A DNA stretch of 64,000 bases from UMGS75 sp964507405 (GCA_964507405.1 CAZDPJ010000001.1:127368-191367), one strand, 5' to 3'; positions 26,571 to 37,079 are shown, numbered from the stretch's first letter. Made by a program: numbers and translations. Notes: a model not told the origin generated them from the letters alone.

Positions 26571-29500
26571 TGGTCGCAAGCTCCACTAATTCATCAATAG
26601 CTTCTTGAAGGTTATTAATTAAGTCAGTAATAAAGATAACCTCAACAATCCAGCCATTACGTTGGTATTCACGATAATAGTAGTTGTATTCATCAAGTAA
26701 TGAATATTCTTCATCCTTTACTTTTCCAACTAACATTATTGCAACGGTATTTTTTTCATCAATAATTAAATCAAAATAGCCAAATCCTTCTCTAACACGT
26801 AATTTCTTTTCTTTTAATTTTTCACATATAATTGTCGAAATACCTGTTAATTTTTTAGGATGACTTATAATTTTGCCAATACTTGAATTTATATTTTTAA
26901 GTATTGCTTCATTTTGTTCATCTATTTTTGTTCCAACATAATATATATATACATTATTACTTACAACAACAAAATTTTTAAATATTAGTTCTTTTTGATT
27001 TTGTTCAAATGTTAAGAAATCATTATAATATATCATAACATCATTAACATATCGTGCTCCTTCATGAGTTGCATCAATTATTCTTATGTTATAACATAAT
27101 ATCTCAATTACTTCATTTGATGAATAACTTTTTTCAAGTTCTTTAACAACAGCTTGATATATACTACGTTTACTTGTATCACTACCAACTACAACATTGA
27201 TAATATGATTATTATTCTTTTCAAAAAATTCAACTACTTTTATCGCAAAATGTTCAATTGAATTAACCATTTGTTTATTAATTCTAGTATCATAATTATA
27301 TATATAGCGATTATTATTGGTCCATATATTATTAAAACGAGAACTCATTCTAATATATCGATTGTGATATGTAACAATAGAGGCATCATCAACCCTTTGC
27401 ATTAAAGTATTCGCAATTGAACTTTGTGATGATTTATCACCAAAAATAACACATTGCTTACATTCATTAATACGATTATACTTGTTCGCAGAAGATAAAT
27501 GACCATCATCAATGATTACTAAATCAAATAATTCTAAATCAAAATCACTATTGAAAATATTTAAATCTGATAAGAAGATATTAGCATATTTTGACATGAC
27601 ATCAACAATCTTATTATAATCATCAAATTTTACATTAGGTAATTTTGTTTTTACTTTTTTGTCATCATCTTCTTGTAAAGAAATTATATTTTTAGTACAA
27701 AAGTTAATTTCAAATTGATTATATTTATTAATAAGATTCTCGTATTCAGCAAAATCAAATACAAATGGTTTTTCTTTTTTCAATATCTCATATATCTTAT
27801 TTAATGTAACATATAAATAAGTATTACTAAGTTCATCTGTTTCTTTCGCATTTACTATATGTTTATGAAGACTTTCTAACTTATATAATTTACATTTTTT
27901 TAGTACTTCATTAATAAATAAAATAGATTCAATTTGATACGTTGTATCTTTAAACTCACCTAATAATACAACATTATCCTCAAAGTTATTTGCTTGAATA
28001 ACATTCTTACCACCTTTAAAACAAACAGAAAAAGCTCTGAATGCTGTAAACCAATCACTCCATAAAGTACGAAGACGAATACCATCTTCAATCATCGCAG
28101 AAAGTGTCTTATCTACAAATAATTGTTCTATTTTAATTGAACTTTTTACTCTTCGATCAAAGTCATCAAAATGATCTAATACTTGAACAACATCAATAAT
28201 ACTTGTATCAAAACCATTGTAGTTATTACCAAGTAAATTATGATATCTTGTATCATTTAATTCTAATGTATCCATATTATCAGTAAATTGTTCATCTATT
28301 TGAATTAATTCTAAAATGTTTGAAATAGATATATTAGGCTCATTCTTAAAGATTTGAATAAATGAAACTTTACAATCAATAAATTTTCTTAAATAATCTT
28401 TAACATTACCTAAAGATTGTCTTTTTTCAAATCCAAATGAACCATTAATTTTAATATTTAGATTAGCAAGATAATCACATAATTTATCGGTTTCTAAGCA
28501 TTCATCATAAAAAGATTTTAAAACACTAGCAATATGAGTTAAATTTAATCTTGTTTCTTTTTTGCTCTTCGGCATTATTTTATAAAAATAAACAAGTTGT
28601 TGTGGTTCTAAGCTAGAAGCAAACTCATAGAAATTAGTAAAAGATTTAATTAATTCTTCAAGTCGTTTCGATGAACGATAATTATCTTCTAAGATATATG
28701 ATTTTACCTTATTCATCAATTCATGATAATCTCTAACTGTTTGAATTAAATCAGTTAGATTAGCATGTCTTTGTCTAATTAAAGATTTATTAAAGAATTT
28801 TTTTATTGAACTAGCAAATTCTCTATTAAACATTAAGGCATCGATTTCATCATAATTTAAATTATTGTCACCTAAGATATAACTTAAATATTTTTCATGC
28901 ATTTCTTCTGCCTTATTATATAGTTCTTTTACTTTTTTTCCTGTTACTATAAAGTTAGAATAATCAGAAATTAATAAATCAAACCAATTTCTTAAAATAA
29001 TATTATTATTTAAGAAATCTAATAACTTAATAAAAAATGAATAATCTTCAAAAGTAATATTTTTATTAAAATTAGGTGATTCAAACATCTTACTTAATTC
29101 AACTTGGCATTTAACAAGTTTTGATTGATTTTGTTCTAGTTTTATAACTAAATCATTAAGATCTTCTTTTACTAATAAACGATCTAAACAAGCAATGTTC
29201 TCATCATTAATTGTACGATAATATTTTCCACATAATTCTTTAAATAACTTTTTAGCATCACCAATTTCATAACCATGGTCGATGTTTTTTTCATAATAAT
29301 CGATACTATTATAATGCACATCTGCTAATTGTTGGATTTCAAATAGAGCTTCTAATGCATTATTTCTTGTTTCTACATCCTTCCATATGGCAAGTGGTTT
29401 AATTGAGTTAAAACTTAAAATATGACCAATTAAGCGATCTAAGTCATTAATATCACTTGGAATAGTTAAATGATATTTATCACAAAATGATGTTAACTGA

Positions 29501-30831
29501 TTATTTAATTCAATATGAACATCATATAAATGATTAGCACGTTCTTCAATTTCCTTAATAGTAAAATTATTATGTGAAATATTTAAATTACGCCATATGT
29601 TTTCATTATAATTCTTAATTATTTTAAAATAATGCTCTACTTTTCTTAAATCTTGACATAAATCAAGGACTTCATATCGTTGAATAATTTGTTCAACATC
29701 CATATCTAAGAAATTATGAGGTGTATTCTTTAAAACAGCTAGCGTTTCCATAACATAACGGAAGTTAAAGCCAAAGAATCTTTCATCAATCGTATTTTCA
29801 AAATCAATTATTTTTTTCTTTTCTTCATCAGTTAATGTAACATCCACTACTTCCGGTAAGCTAACTTTAGGTACTTCTATTTCTCTTAAGCTTTTAGTTA
29901 AATTATATACATGTGAATCAAGTCCTAAAAATTTAAGATTTTTTTCAATATCCCAGACATTATCTAAGTCTTGGTCAACATATAGGATTTTTTTGCCCTT
30001 ATCAATTGCGTCGGCCATAATATTTAAAATAGTATATGTTTTTCCAGAACCAAGTCTACCATCTACCGTAAAATTATCACCATGCATAGTTTTTAGAATT
30101 ACATACTTTTGGTCCATATTTGTTGGTAAAATAGCTTTTATTTCATTAAAATATTCATTTAATATTTCATGACTTGGAGTTTCATAAATAGAACGCTCAA
30201 CATTAAAATAATTATTATTTAATGCGAAATCATAATATTCAACATTACAAACAGTTAAATAATTACATGGAGAAAACTTAAACCCTAATTCATCAGCAAG
30301 ACTTTCCATATATTTATCAATTTGTCCAATATTTGTTAAGATCGGATTTGAAAAGTTATCAATAAAGCGATTTTGTTCGTCTTTATTATCTTTAATGATT
30401 GTTGATAATTTTTTAAGTAATAAGCGATTAGTCATAGGTGAACCAGCATTAATTACTCGACCATTTTTATAATCAATTTCAATAGGTATTAATACAACAG
30501 GTGCGTACTTTTGGTTTTCTAATGAATCATAATATTTAATGGTTCCACAAGTTAAAAAGAACTTGTTAGATGATCTTTTTTGACGTAAACTTAATAAATA
30601 ATTTAATTGATAATTAACATCATTTTCATCATCGCTTATTTTTCCAATTCCTTCATTTAATAAATCATAATATATTAAATTAGATAAATCTAAAACTTGA
30701 TGATTAATTAATTTATCAATTAACTCAATCGCAATAACACCAAGTTCCATATAATAGTTATCATCTAAGATACTAAGTAAATGAAGATTATCAGATTTAA
30801 TATAAAATTTTTGTTCACCTAATCTTTTCAT
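26560..30831 (-). CDS. Giant DUF4011-like superfamily 1 helicase-related ATPase
   Basis: 1423 residues. The N terminus has the DUF4011 pattern (FLTCGTIKYYDS...YAPVVLIPIEI, residues 92-119), then Walker A GRLGSGKT at 258-265, a long helical insertion (about 370-1060), and a helicase II/III-like region (FDLVIIDDGHL, CVIFGDKSSQSS) near 1110-1150. The last 90 residues resemble the Vsr-type nuclease found at the end of these proteins (GFGYFDLIIDEKNTVAIMLVGK...YQRNGWIVEVIFITDL), but the acidic nuclease residues appear changed. Walker B reads DDGH rather than DEAS/DEAQ. Start follows AGGTGATAAT. Nucleic-acid remodelling is likely; the target is unknown. Confidence 0.6.
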   Translation of the reverse strand: MKRLGEQKFYIKSDNLHLLSILDDNYYMELGVIAIELIDKLINHQVLDLSNLIYYDLLNEGIGKISDDENDVNYQLNYLLSLRQKRSSNKFFLTCGTIKYYDSLENQKYAPVVLIPIEIDYKNGRVINAGSPMTNRLLLKKLSTIIKDNKDEQNRFIDNFSNPILTNIGQIDKYMESLADELGFKFSPCNYLTVCNVEYYDFALNNNYFNVERSIYETPSHEILNEYFNEIKAILPTNMDQKYVILKTMHGDNFTVDGRLGSGKTYTILNIMADAIDKGKKILYVDQDLDNVWDIEKNLKFLGLDSHVYNLTKSLREIEVPKVSLPEVVDVTLTDEEKKKIIDFENTIDERFFGFNFRYVMETLAVLKNTPHNFLDMDVEQIIQRYEVLDLCQDLRKVEHYFKIIKNYNENIWRNLNISHNNFTIKEIEERANHLYDVHIELNNQLTSFCDKYHLTIPSDINDLDRLIGHILSFNSIKPLAIWKDVETRNNALEALFEIQQLADVHYNSIDYYEKNIDHGYEIGDAKKLFKELCGKYYRTINDENIACLDRLLVKEDLNDLVIKLEQNQSKLVKCQVELSKMFESPNFNKNITFEDYSFFIKLLDFLNNNIILRNWFDLLISDYSNFIVTGKKVKELYNKAEEMHEKYLSYILGDNNLNYDEIDALMFNREFASSIKKFFNKSLIRQRHANLTDLIQTVRDYHELMNKVKSYILEDNYRSSKRLEELIKSFTNFYEFASSLEPQQLVYFYKIMPKSKKETRLNLTHIASVLKSFYDECLETDKLCDYLANLNIKINGSFGFEKRQSLGNVKDYLRKFIDCKVSFIQIFKNEPNISISNILELIQIDEQFTDNMDTLELNDTRYHNLLGNNYNGFDTSIIDVVQVLDHFDDFDRRVKSSIKIEQLFVDKTLSAMIEDGIRLRTLWSDWFTAFRAFSVCFKGGKNVIQANNFEDNVVLLGEFKDTTYQIESILFINEVLKKCKLYKLESLHKHIVNAKETDELSNTYLYVTLNKIYEILKKEKPFVFDFAEYENLINKYNQFEINFCTKNIISLQEDDDKKVKTKLPNVKFDDYNKIVDVMSKYANIFLSDLNIFNSDFDLELFDLVIIDDGHLSSANKYNRINECKQCVIFGDKSSQSSIANTLMQRVDDASIVTYHNRYIRMSSRFNNIWTNNNRYIYNYDTRINKQMVNSIEHFAIKVVEFFEKNNNHIINVVVGSDTSKRSIYQAVVKELEKSYSSNEVIEILCYNIRIIDATHEGARYVNDVMIYYNDFLTFEQNQKELIFKNFVVVSNNVYIYYVGTKIDEQNEAILKNINSSIGKIISHPKKLTGISTIICEKLKEKKLRVREGFGYFDLIIDEKNTVAIMLVGKVKDEEYSLLDEYNYYYREYQRNGWIVEVIFITDLINNLQEAIDELVELATNER

Positions 30832-30935
30832 ATTATCACCTATTCTTATACACTTAATTATTTATTATAACACGAATAAAGAAAAAATAAAAGAAAATTG
30901 CTAAAAGACTTATTATCACTTTTTTAAAGCAAAAA

Positions 30936-30960
30936 GAAAAAGGTAGAATAAACTACCTAA
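30936..30960 (-). terminator. Intrinsic terminator of the permease gene
   Basis: AGGTAG-TTTATT-CTACCT followed by TTTTTCTTTTT on the minus strand, immediately after the permease stop. Confidence 0.75.
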
Positions 30961-32280
30961 TTATACTATGACTGATAATACAAGTAAACCTACAACAATT
31001 ACCGGGATACTAATTAAAAATCCATACTTAATAAATGTAACAAATGAAAATTTAATATTATGTCTTTTTAAAGATGTTAGCCACATGATTCCAGCAAGAG
31101 CACCAACAGGAGTAAGTAACGCCCCAATATTAGAACCAATTATAACCGCATATAATGCAGGCAAACCTAAGGTGCTATTTTCAAGAATACTTGCGTAGGC
31201 AACACTCATTGGTATATTATTAATTAAACTACATGATAAAAAGGAAGCTATACCATATGTAAATATTCCACCTATTTTTGTATTTGAAATGCTATCAAAT
31301 AAATTAGATAAATGTAATAATACTTGTTTTTCTTTTAAGGCAAGAACAATAATAAACATTGAAAGCACAAAAGGAATTAAACTCCATGGTGCTTTTTTAT
31401 ATACCTTTATTTCATGCGATTCATGATGGGATATATCATATACAAAAAGATACAAAGAAACAGATATTGCGAAAGCAAGACATATATACCACATTTCAAA
31501 CTGCATATAAGAAGAAAGAACTAAAAGAATTGTACATAGGATTAAATGGATAAGACCAGCAATGATTAAATTTTTATTATATTGAGGACTAACCTCATCA
31601 ACAGATGATTCCATTTTACTATTTAGTTCTTTTCTAAATATTAAATAAACCATTAAAAAACCAGTAGCCGAAAGAGCAATAGTTGGAAGTACCATTACCT
31701 TAAAATAGGCGAAGAAACTAATATTATAGTATGTCGCAAGATATATATTAGTAGGATTACCAATAATAAACATCAAAGATAAAGTATTCGCAGCAACAAA
31801 TTCCCCTACTAAATATGGTATTGGATTAATATTCTTCTTTTTAGTAAAATATGCAATAAACGGAGTAAAGGTAAGAATAATTATATCATTTGATGTAAAC
31901 ATTGTTAGAATAGCAACAACAACATATAAGAGACAAAATAATTTCTTTTGAGAATGTTTTACTTTTTTAAGAGTCCATGTTGCGCATAGTTCAAAAAAGC
32001 CAGCATCTTCTAAGACAATCGATAAAAGACTAATTGAAATAAATAAGATTAATATCTTAAAGGGATTCATTGTTTCATTAAAGTCTATTAATTCTTTTAA
32101 ACTAGTAGTAGAAACTTGTCCACTAATTAAAATAACTAACGCGCCTAATAAACTGACAATCCAAAAAGTTTGTAACGAAATTTTTTTATTTTTAATTTTA
32201 AATGTAATAGTTGGTTTTATAATTATTGAACAAATTAAAATAACCATTGTAATACTTGCGATAATTATTGTTGTTATCAT
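30961..32280 (-). CDS. ArsB/NhaD-type ion permease
   Basis: 439 residues, about 11 membrane helices. The ion-transporter superfamily signatures TSNDIIILTFTPFIAYF (about residues 126-142), IIGNPTNIYLA and IGSNIGALLTPVGALAGIMW are present. These match arsenite (ArsB) and related anion or Na+/H+ transporters; no arsenic genes are near, so the substrate stays open. Ribosome site AGAAGGA. Confidence 0.8.
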   Translation of the reverse strand: MITTIIIASITMVILICSIIIKPTITFKIKNKKISLQTFWIVSLLGALVILISGQVSTTSLKELIDFNETMNPFKILILFISISLLSIVLEDAGFFELCATWTLKKVKHSQKKLFCLLYVVVAILTMFTSNDIIILTFTPFIAYFTKKKNINPIPYLVGEFVAANTLSLMFIIGNPTNIYLATYYNISFFAYFKVMVLPTIALSATGFLMVYLIFRKELNSKMESSVDEVSPQYNKNLIIAGLIHLILCTILLVLSSYMQFEMWYICLAFAISVSLYLFVYDISHHESHEIKVYKKAPWSLIPFVLSMFIIVLALKEKQVLLHLSNLFDSISNTKIGGIFTYGIASFLSCSLINNIPMSVAYASILENSTLGLPALYAVIIGSNIGALLTPVGALAGIMWLTSLKRHNIKFSFVTFIKYGFLISIPVIVVGLLVLSVIV

Positions 32281-32353
32281 TTGTCTATATCCTTCTTTTT
32301 AAATTAATACCTTAAATATTTTACTCATATTTTATTTTTTTACATCATAAATG

Positions 32354-34216
32354 CTATAAATTTTCAAATATTATTTCATATATATCTTTTTTAATTTCAT
32401 TGTTTAATATTTTATTAGCTAAATCTTTATTTAAATGATATTTATCGATTAACTTTTGATAATTATTATTATTTCTTTTAATAGTTGGTAATATTAATTT
32501 ATCATCTAAATTTTTACTATCATCAATAAAACCAATATTGTCAACATTTACTTTATTTTCAACAATAAACATTATATTTTGAAGGTTTATCTTGCGTCCC
32601 TTATTATCATAGAAATAATCTGTTTTCATCATTTTATCTAAAATCGATTTAATTGAATAATGAATGTTATGATAATTCTTAAAGTAAATTAAAGATAATG
32701 GATACTTTAATATATGTTCTGATAACAAACCACCTTGTTCATAACCTACATACCCTTTTGAAGAACCTAGTAAATTATTGATCATTGTACTATCTTTATA
32801 ATTATCTAAATCTATTTCTAATAACATTTCTTTTTTAAAGTTAAAGATTAGATATAAATCGTCTAATAAATAACTAATATCAAAATCACTATTTACGTAT
32901 ACTTTAAATATATTAGGATATATCATTATTTTTTCCATAAATCTAAAATAATATGGTTTTAGTACATCATAATTTAACTTGGCTATTTTTAGTTCATTAA
33001 ATTTTAAAATATGAATATTTGATATATCTTGGATTACTTCATCTATTACTTCTTCTTTTTTCTTTGTTAAGTCATTCATATGATATCTTGAACCTACTTC
33101 ATCTAAGACATCAATGGCTTTATCTGGAAAAGACCTTTGAGGTAAGTATAATACACATTTATCAATTATTAAGTCAATATCATGACTTGTAAATTTAATA
33201 TTATGATATTCTTCATACTTGTCTTTAATCTTCATTAAAATATTTTTCGTCTCACTAATTGTAGGTTCATCAATAAAAACAGTTTGAAATCTCCTCATTA
33301 GAGCCTTATCTTTATCAATAAATTTATAATATTCATCAAGAGTAGTCGCCCCAATAACAGAAATTTCCGTTTTAGATAAATATGGCTTTAAAATATTAGC
33401 AATATCTAGTGAACCTTCATTAGAACCTGACCCTACAACATTATGGATTTCGTCAATAAATAAAATAGCTTTTTTATTTTTAATAAAATCCATTACTTTT
33501 AATAATTTTTCTTCTAGTTCACCCCTATATTTCGTCCCCGCAACAACTCCACCTAAGTCAAGTTGATAAATGATATCATCGGTTCTAATTTTCGATAGTC
33601 CTTCAATGATTGATGTTTTACCAACTCCAGCACTACCAATTAATAAGGGATTATTCTTTTGTTTTTTATTTAATATATAACTTATTCTTTCGATATAATT
33701 ACTTCGTTTAATAAAAGGATGGATCATACTTTTTTTTGTTAAATTAATTAAATATGGAAAAGGCTCCTCCTCTTTTTCATCTTTATAAAAATTAAAGATA
33801 TCTTCTATATCCTCTATTAAATATTCAATATTTATATTTAATTCTTTTAATACTTCGTTTCCAGCATTTTCATCATCTTTTAACATTACATAAAATAAGT
33901 GTTCATCAAAAACATATTTACTATCAATTGTTTCAATAAATTCTTCTGCTTTAACAACTAATTCTTGAAATTTGTCCGTAAACATTAAATCAGAAGTTGC
34001 TTTTTTATGAATAATCGTTAATCTATTTAATGAATCTAGTAACATTTCATATGTAATGTTTTTTTCTTGTAATAAGAATCTACAAATAGAGTCTGGTGTT
34101 TGATACATGGCAAGTAACAAATGTTCAGTACCGACTACTGTAGAACTTTGGTTTGATGCGATTTTTTTCGCATCTTCAATTATTTGAATAGCTTGAGCGC
34201 TAAATGATTCTAACAT
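32354..34216 (-). CDS. ClpC/ClpB-like AAA+ protein with degenerate second AAA module
   Basis: 620 residues from the ATG at 34216, directly after GAGGAGG. Clp N domain at 1-145 (GTEHLLLAMYQTPD). D1 is complete: Walker A GSAGVGKT (194-201), Walker B ILFIDEIH (251-258), sensor VIGATTLDEYYKFI and arginine-finger region. The D2 region keeps GSSKGYVGYEQGGLLSE but has no Walker A, and the Walker B position reads LIYFKNYHN instead of VLFDEIEK. The ClpC length (about 810) is not reached. D2 therefore probably no longer hydrolyses ATP. No clpP lies nearby. Confidence 0.85.
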   Translation of the reverse strand: MLESFSAQAIQIIEDAKKIASNQSSTVVGTEHLLLAMYQTPDSICRFLLQEKNITYEMLLDSLNRLTIIHKKATSDLMFTDKFQELVVKAEEFIETIDSKYVFDEHLFYVMLKDDENAGNEVLKELNINIEYLIEDIEDIFNFYKDEKEEEPFPYLINLTKKSMIHPFIKRSNYIERISYILNKKQKNNPLLIGSAGVGKTSIIEGLSKIRTDDIIYQLDLGGVVAGTKYRGELEEKLLKVMDFIKNKKAILFIDEIHNVVGSGSNEGSLDIANILKPYLSKTEISVIGATTLDEYYKFIDKDKALMRRFQTVFIDEPTISETKNILMKIKDKYEEYHNIKFTSHDIDLIIDKCVLYLPQRSFPDKAIDVLDEVGSRYHMNDLTKKKEEVIDEVIQDISNIHILKFNELKIAKLNYDVLKPYYFRFMEKIMIYPNIFKVYVNSDFDISYLLDDLYLIFNFKKEMLLEIDLDNYKDSTMINNLLGSSKGYVGYEQGGLLSEHILKYPLSLIYFKNYHNIHYSIKSILDKMMKTDYFYDNKGRKINLQNIMFIVENKVNVDNIGFIDDSKNLDDKLILPTIKRNNNNYQKLIDKYHLNKDLANKILNNEIKKDIYEIIFENL

Positions 34217-34304
34217 TTCTTCCTCCTCATACACTAATAACATTATATGTTTAATTAACAATTAATAAAACTAATTTTATCAAGGAGATTAAACTATAAA
34301 ATGC

Positions 34305-34332
34305 TTGACAAAAATAAGTAAATCATTATAAT
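34305..34332 (+). promoter_or_regulatory. Promoter of hflX
   Basis: Consensus TTGACA, 16-base spacer, TATAAT; the ribosome site AGAGGTGAT and the hflX ATG follow. Confidence 0.85.
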
Positions 34333-34353
34333 TTAAATAAAGAGGTGATATAG

Positions 34354-35640
34354 ATGGAAACAATTAATAATCTCAATAATAAAGTATTACTTGTAGGTAT
34401 TAATACTGGTAATGATGAATTATTTCATTATGAAATGACCGAAATGGAAAATCTTTGTGTCGCCCTTAATTTAGAGGTTGTGGAAGTTATTTCTCAAAGT
34501 CTTCCAACAAGCATTACAAGTACTTATCTTGGAAGTGGTAAACTAGATGAAGTAAAAAGATACGCAGAATCACTAAATGTTGATTATATTGTTTTTAATG
34601 ATGAATTATCACCTGTTCAATTTAAAAATATAACTAATTATATGAATACTCCAGTAATTGATCGCACGATGCTTATTCTTGAAATTTTTAAAATTCGTGC
34701 GAAAACAAAGGAAGCCGTTCTTCAAGTTATGCTTGCTGAAGAGAAATTTAAGCTTCCTCGTCTTGCAGGGTCATATACAAATTTATCCAGAATTGGTGGT
34801 GGCGGTGGTGGTACTAGTGGTGCCCGTCGTGGTAGTGGTGAGACTAAACTTGAACTTGATCGAAGACACATTGAAAATAGAATCAGTAAAATTAAAGATG
34901 AATTAGAAAAAATAGTTCAAGCTAGAAAAACTAGCAGAAAAAAAAGAACAACAAACGAAATACCTGTTGTTGCTTTAGTTGGGTATACAAATGCTGGTAA
35001 ATCAACGATGATGAATAGCATATTAAATATATATAATAAAGATGAAAATAAATTAGTTTTTGTAAAAGATATGTTATTTGCAACTTTAGAAACATCTACT
35101 AGAAATATAAAATTACCTAATAATTTAGAATTTCTCATTACTGATACAGTTGGATTTGTAAGTAAACTACCCCATCATTTAGTTGAGTCATTTAAATCAA
35201 CTTTAGAAGAAATAAAAGAAGCAAATTTAATTATTCATGTAATTGACGCTTCTAGTCCCTATCTTGACCTACAAGTAAAGACAACTAATCAAGTACTTAG
35301 TGAACTAGGAATTAAGGATATTCCGATTGTATATGCGGTAAATAAAATAGATAAATTACCAAGTGATATATATATACCTAACAATTATTCACCATCAATA
35401 AATACTTCATCAAAAACTACGGAAGGTTATAGTGAACTAATTAAATATATTGAAAATGCCTTATTTTCTAATTATGAAACAAATACTTATATGTTACCTT
35501 TTAGCCAAGGCAATATATATAATATCATGAAAGAAAAAGGTGAAGTATATGAAACTTCATACTTACCTGAAGGAATCAAGGTAAGAGTACGTCTATCTGT
35601 TCATTTAACTAATCTATATTCTAAATATAAAATAAATTAA
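34354..35640 (+). CDS. hflX: Ribosome-associated GTPase HflX
   Basis: Splits or rescues stalled ribosomes. 428 residues: N-terminal HflX domain (about 1-180) with the glycine-rich linker RIGGGGGGTSGARRGSGETKLELDRRHI, then the G domain with GYTNAGKST (G1), DTVGFVSKLPHHLVESFKSTLEE (G3 and switch II) and NKIDKL (G4). One of the few plus-strand genes, with its own consensus promoter and terminator. Confidence 0.96.
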   Translation: METINNLNNKVLLVGINTGNDELFHYEMTEMENLCVALNLEVVEVISQSLPTSITSTYLGSGKLDEVKRYAESLNVDYIVFNDELSPVQFKNITNYMNTPVIDRTMLILEIFKIRAKTKEAVLQVMLAEEKFKLPRLAGSYTNLSRIGGGGGGTSGARRGSGETKLELDRRHIENRISKIKDELEKIVQARKTSRKKRTTNEIPVVALVGYTNAGKSTMMNSILNIYNKDENKLVFVKDMLFATLETSTRNIKLPNNLEFLITDTVGFVSKLPHHLVESFKSTLEEIKEANLIIHVIDASSPYLDLQVKTTNQVLSELGIKDIPIVYAVNKIDKLPSDIYIPNNYSPSINTSSKTTEGYSELIKYIENALFSNYETNTYMLPFSQGNIYNIMKEKGEVYETSYLPEGIKVRVRLSVHLTNLYSKYKIN

Positions 35641-35668
35641 AAACACCACTAGGTGTTTTTATTTTTTT
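35639..35668. terminator. Bidirectional terminator between hflX and the SGNH hydrolase gene
   Basis: AAAAACACC-ACTA-GGTGTTTTT, 9-bp stem with T runs on both strands, between convergent genes. Confidence 0.85.
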
Positions 35669-36336
35669 ATATTATCTAAAATACTAGAAGCAATCATTTT
35701 CATTCCTTCATTATTCGGATGATATCCATCAATTGATTCATAAATATATTGTTGTTTATATATATCAATAAACTTACATTCTAATTCTTTAGAACATTTA
35801 TTTATTATATTACAATATTCTTCAATATTGTATTTTCTATTTTCATTACAATACTTATTAATTTTATTATCATTTATACTTCCATATGGTAAACTCACAC
35901 ACCAGATTTCAGCAGAATTATAGTTTTCTTTTAATCTTTGAAGCATTGACTTATATGAATAATAAAACAATTCATTAGGATTAAATCCACTTCCCCAGTC
36001 ATTAAGTCCCATAAAAACAATAATAACATCTGGTTTTTTATCCAAAGTACTTAAGGATGAAGTTCTTTCCATACTACAGCCAAAAGATGGAAATAGATGT
36101 ATCGGTGTTTTAGATACCGTACTTCCCGAATATGAATTATTAACAAGTACTATTCCACCTAACTTATTAATTACTATTCCCCACCATGTATCATGCACTT
36201 CATTGATTTGTGTTTGACATCTATTAATTAAACTATAAAAACATGCTTCACTTGGAATACTATCGCCCTCTAGTGTACTGATTGAATCACCTAAAATAGA
36301 GAAATATTTATTATTGTATTTATTTAAATCATTCAT
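35659..36336 (-). CDS. SGNH/GDSL-type hydrolase
   Basis: 225 residues. Block I FSILGDSIST (catalytic Ser), block III MGLNDWG (Asn) and block V DGYHPNNEGM (Asp-His) are in order. No signal peptide, so likely cytosolic; substrate (acetyl or acyl ester) unknown. Follows the mini-FtsK gene by 7 bases. Confidence 0.85.
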   Translation of the reverse strand: MNDLNKYNNKYFSILGDSISTLEGDSIPSEACFYSLINRCQTQINEVHDTWWGIVINKLGGIVLVNNSYSGSTVSKTPIHLFPSFGCSMERTSSLSTLDKKPDVIIVFMGLNDWGSGFNPNELFYYSYKSMLQRLKENYNSAEIWCVSLPYGSINDNKINKYCNENRKYNIEEYCNIINKCSKELECKFIDIYKQQYIYESIDGYHPNNEGMKMIASSILDNIKK

Positions 36337-36343
36337 AATTTGA

Positions 36344-37066
36344 TTAATAATTTTCTTTAATATAATTTACAAGACTAACTATATTTTCTTCTGGTATATT
36401 AGGTGTTTTAATACTTTCTTCTTCATATAAATAGCCACCAGAAATTGCTTCACCTACTTTATTAAATGTAATACTAGTCGTAAAATTATTTAGCATTACT
36501 TCTGGTAAATTATTTACATAATTACTATTTATCGCAAGTATTAAATAAATACCAGCCGCACGAGCTTTTTGTAATATTAAAACAAGACTACTGTTTACAT
36601 CCTCACTCATTGATTTTTCATAGTCATCAATTATAACAACTATTTTTTGTAATTTATCATCCTTAACTTTCTTATTATACTCATTAATATTATAAACTTC
36701 TTCTTTTTGAAATAAGTTATAACGATTCTCTAATTCATTACATATATATTTTAATAAGTCATCTTTTTTAATTATATGTGGTAATTCATTGTATAACTTA
36801 AAACTATCACTAGATAATAATATTAAGCCTAGGTCAAGTGGAGAATAATTAGCAATTAAGCTTGCGATAATAGTATTTAGAAGCGTTGTTTTACCATATT
36901 TATTATCGCCAATAATAATAAGATTTGATGCATCTTCTATGTTACAGTCAACTGAATTATTTGTTTCATTTTTTCCAAGATATATATTAATTTCTTTTGA
37001 TTCATTACTAGAATAATCTTCAATATATTTTGTAAATAGTTCTTTTGGTATATTATATTTTTTCAT
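36344..37066 (-). CDS. Miniature FtsK/SpoIIIE-like ATPase
   Basis: 240 residues holding only a reduced FtsK motor fold. Walker A is GDNKYGKTTLL (about residues 53-63) and Walker B KIVVIIDDYEK (about 141-151). The diagnostic FtsK segment NRYNLFQKEEVYNINEYNKK and the later RAAGIYLILAIN are also visible. There are no membrane helices and no C-terminal gamma (KOPS-reading) domain. Similar small modules occur in EssC proteins. It is cotranscribed with an SGNH hydrolase and dus; its substrate is unknown. Confidence 0.65.
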   Translation of the reverse strand: MKKYNIPKELFTKYIEDYSSNESKEINIYLGKNETNNSVDCNIEDASNLIIIGDNKYGKTTLLNTIIASLIANYSPLDLGLILLSSDSFKLYNELPHIIKKDDLLKYICNELENRYNLFQKEEVYNINEYNKKVKDDKLQKIVVIIDDYEKSMSEDVNSSLVLILQKARAAGIYLILAINSNYVNNLPEVMLNNFTTSITFNKVGEAISGGYLYEEESIKTPNIPEENIVSLVNYIKENY

Positions 37067-37079
37067 TATTTATCATCTC

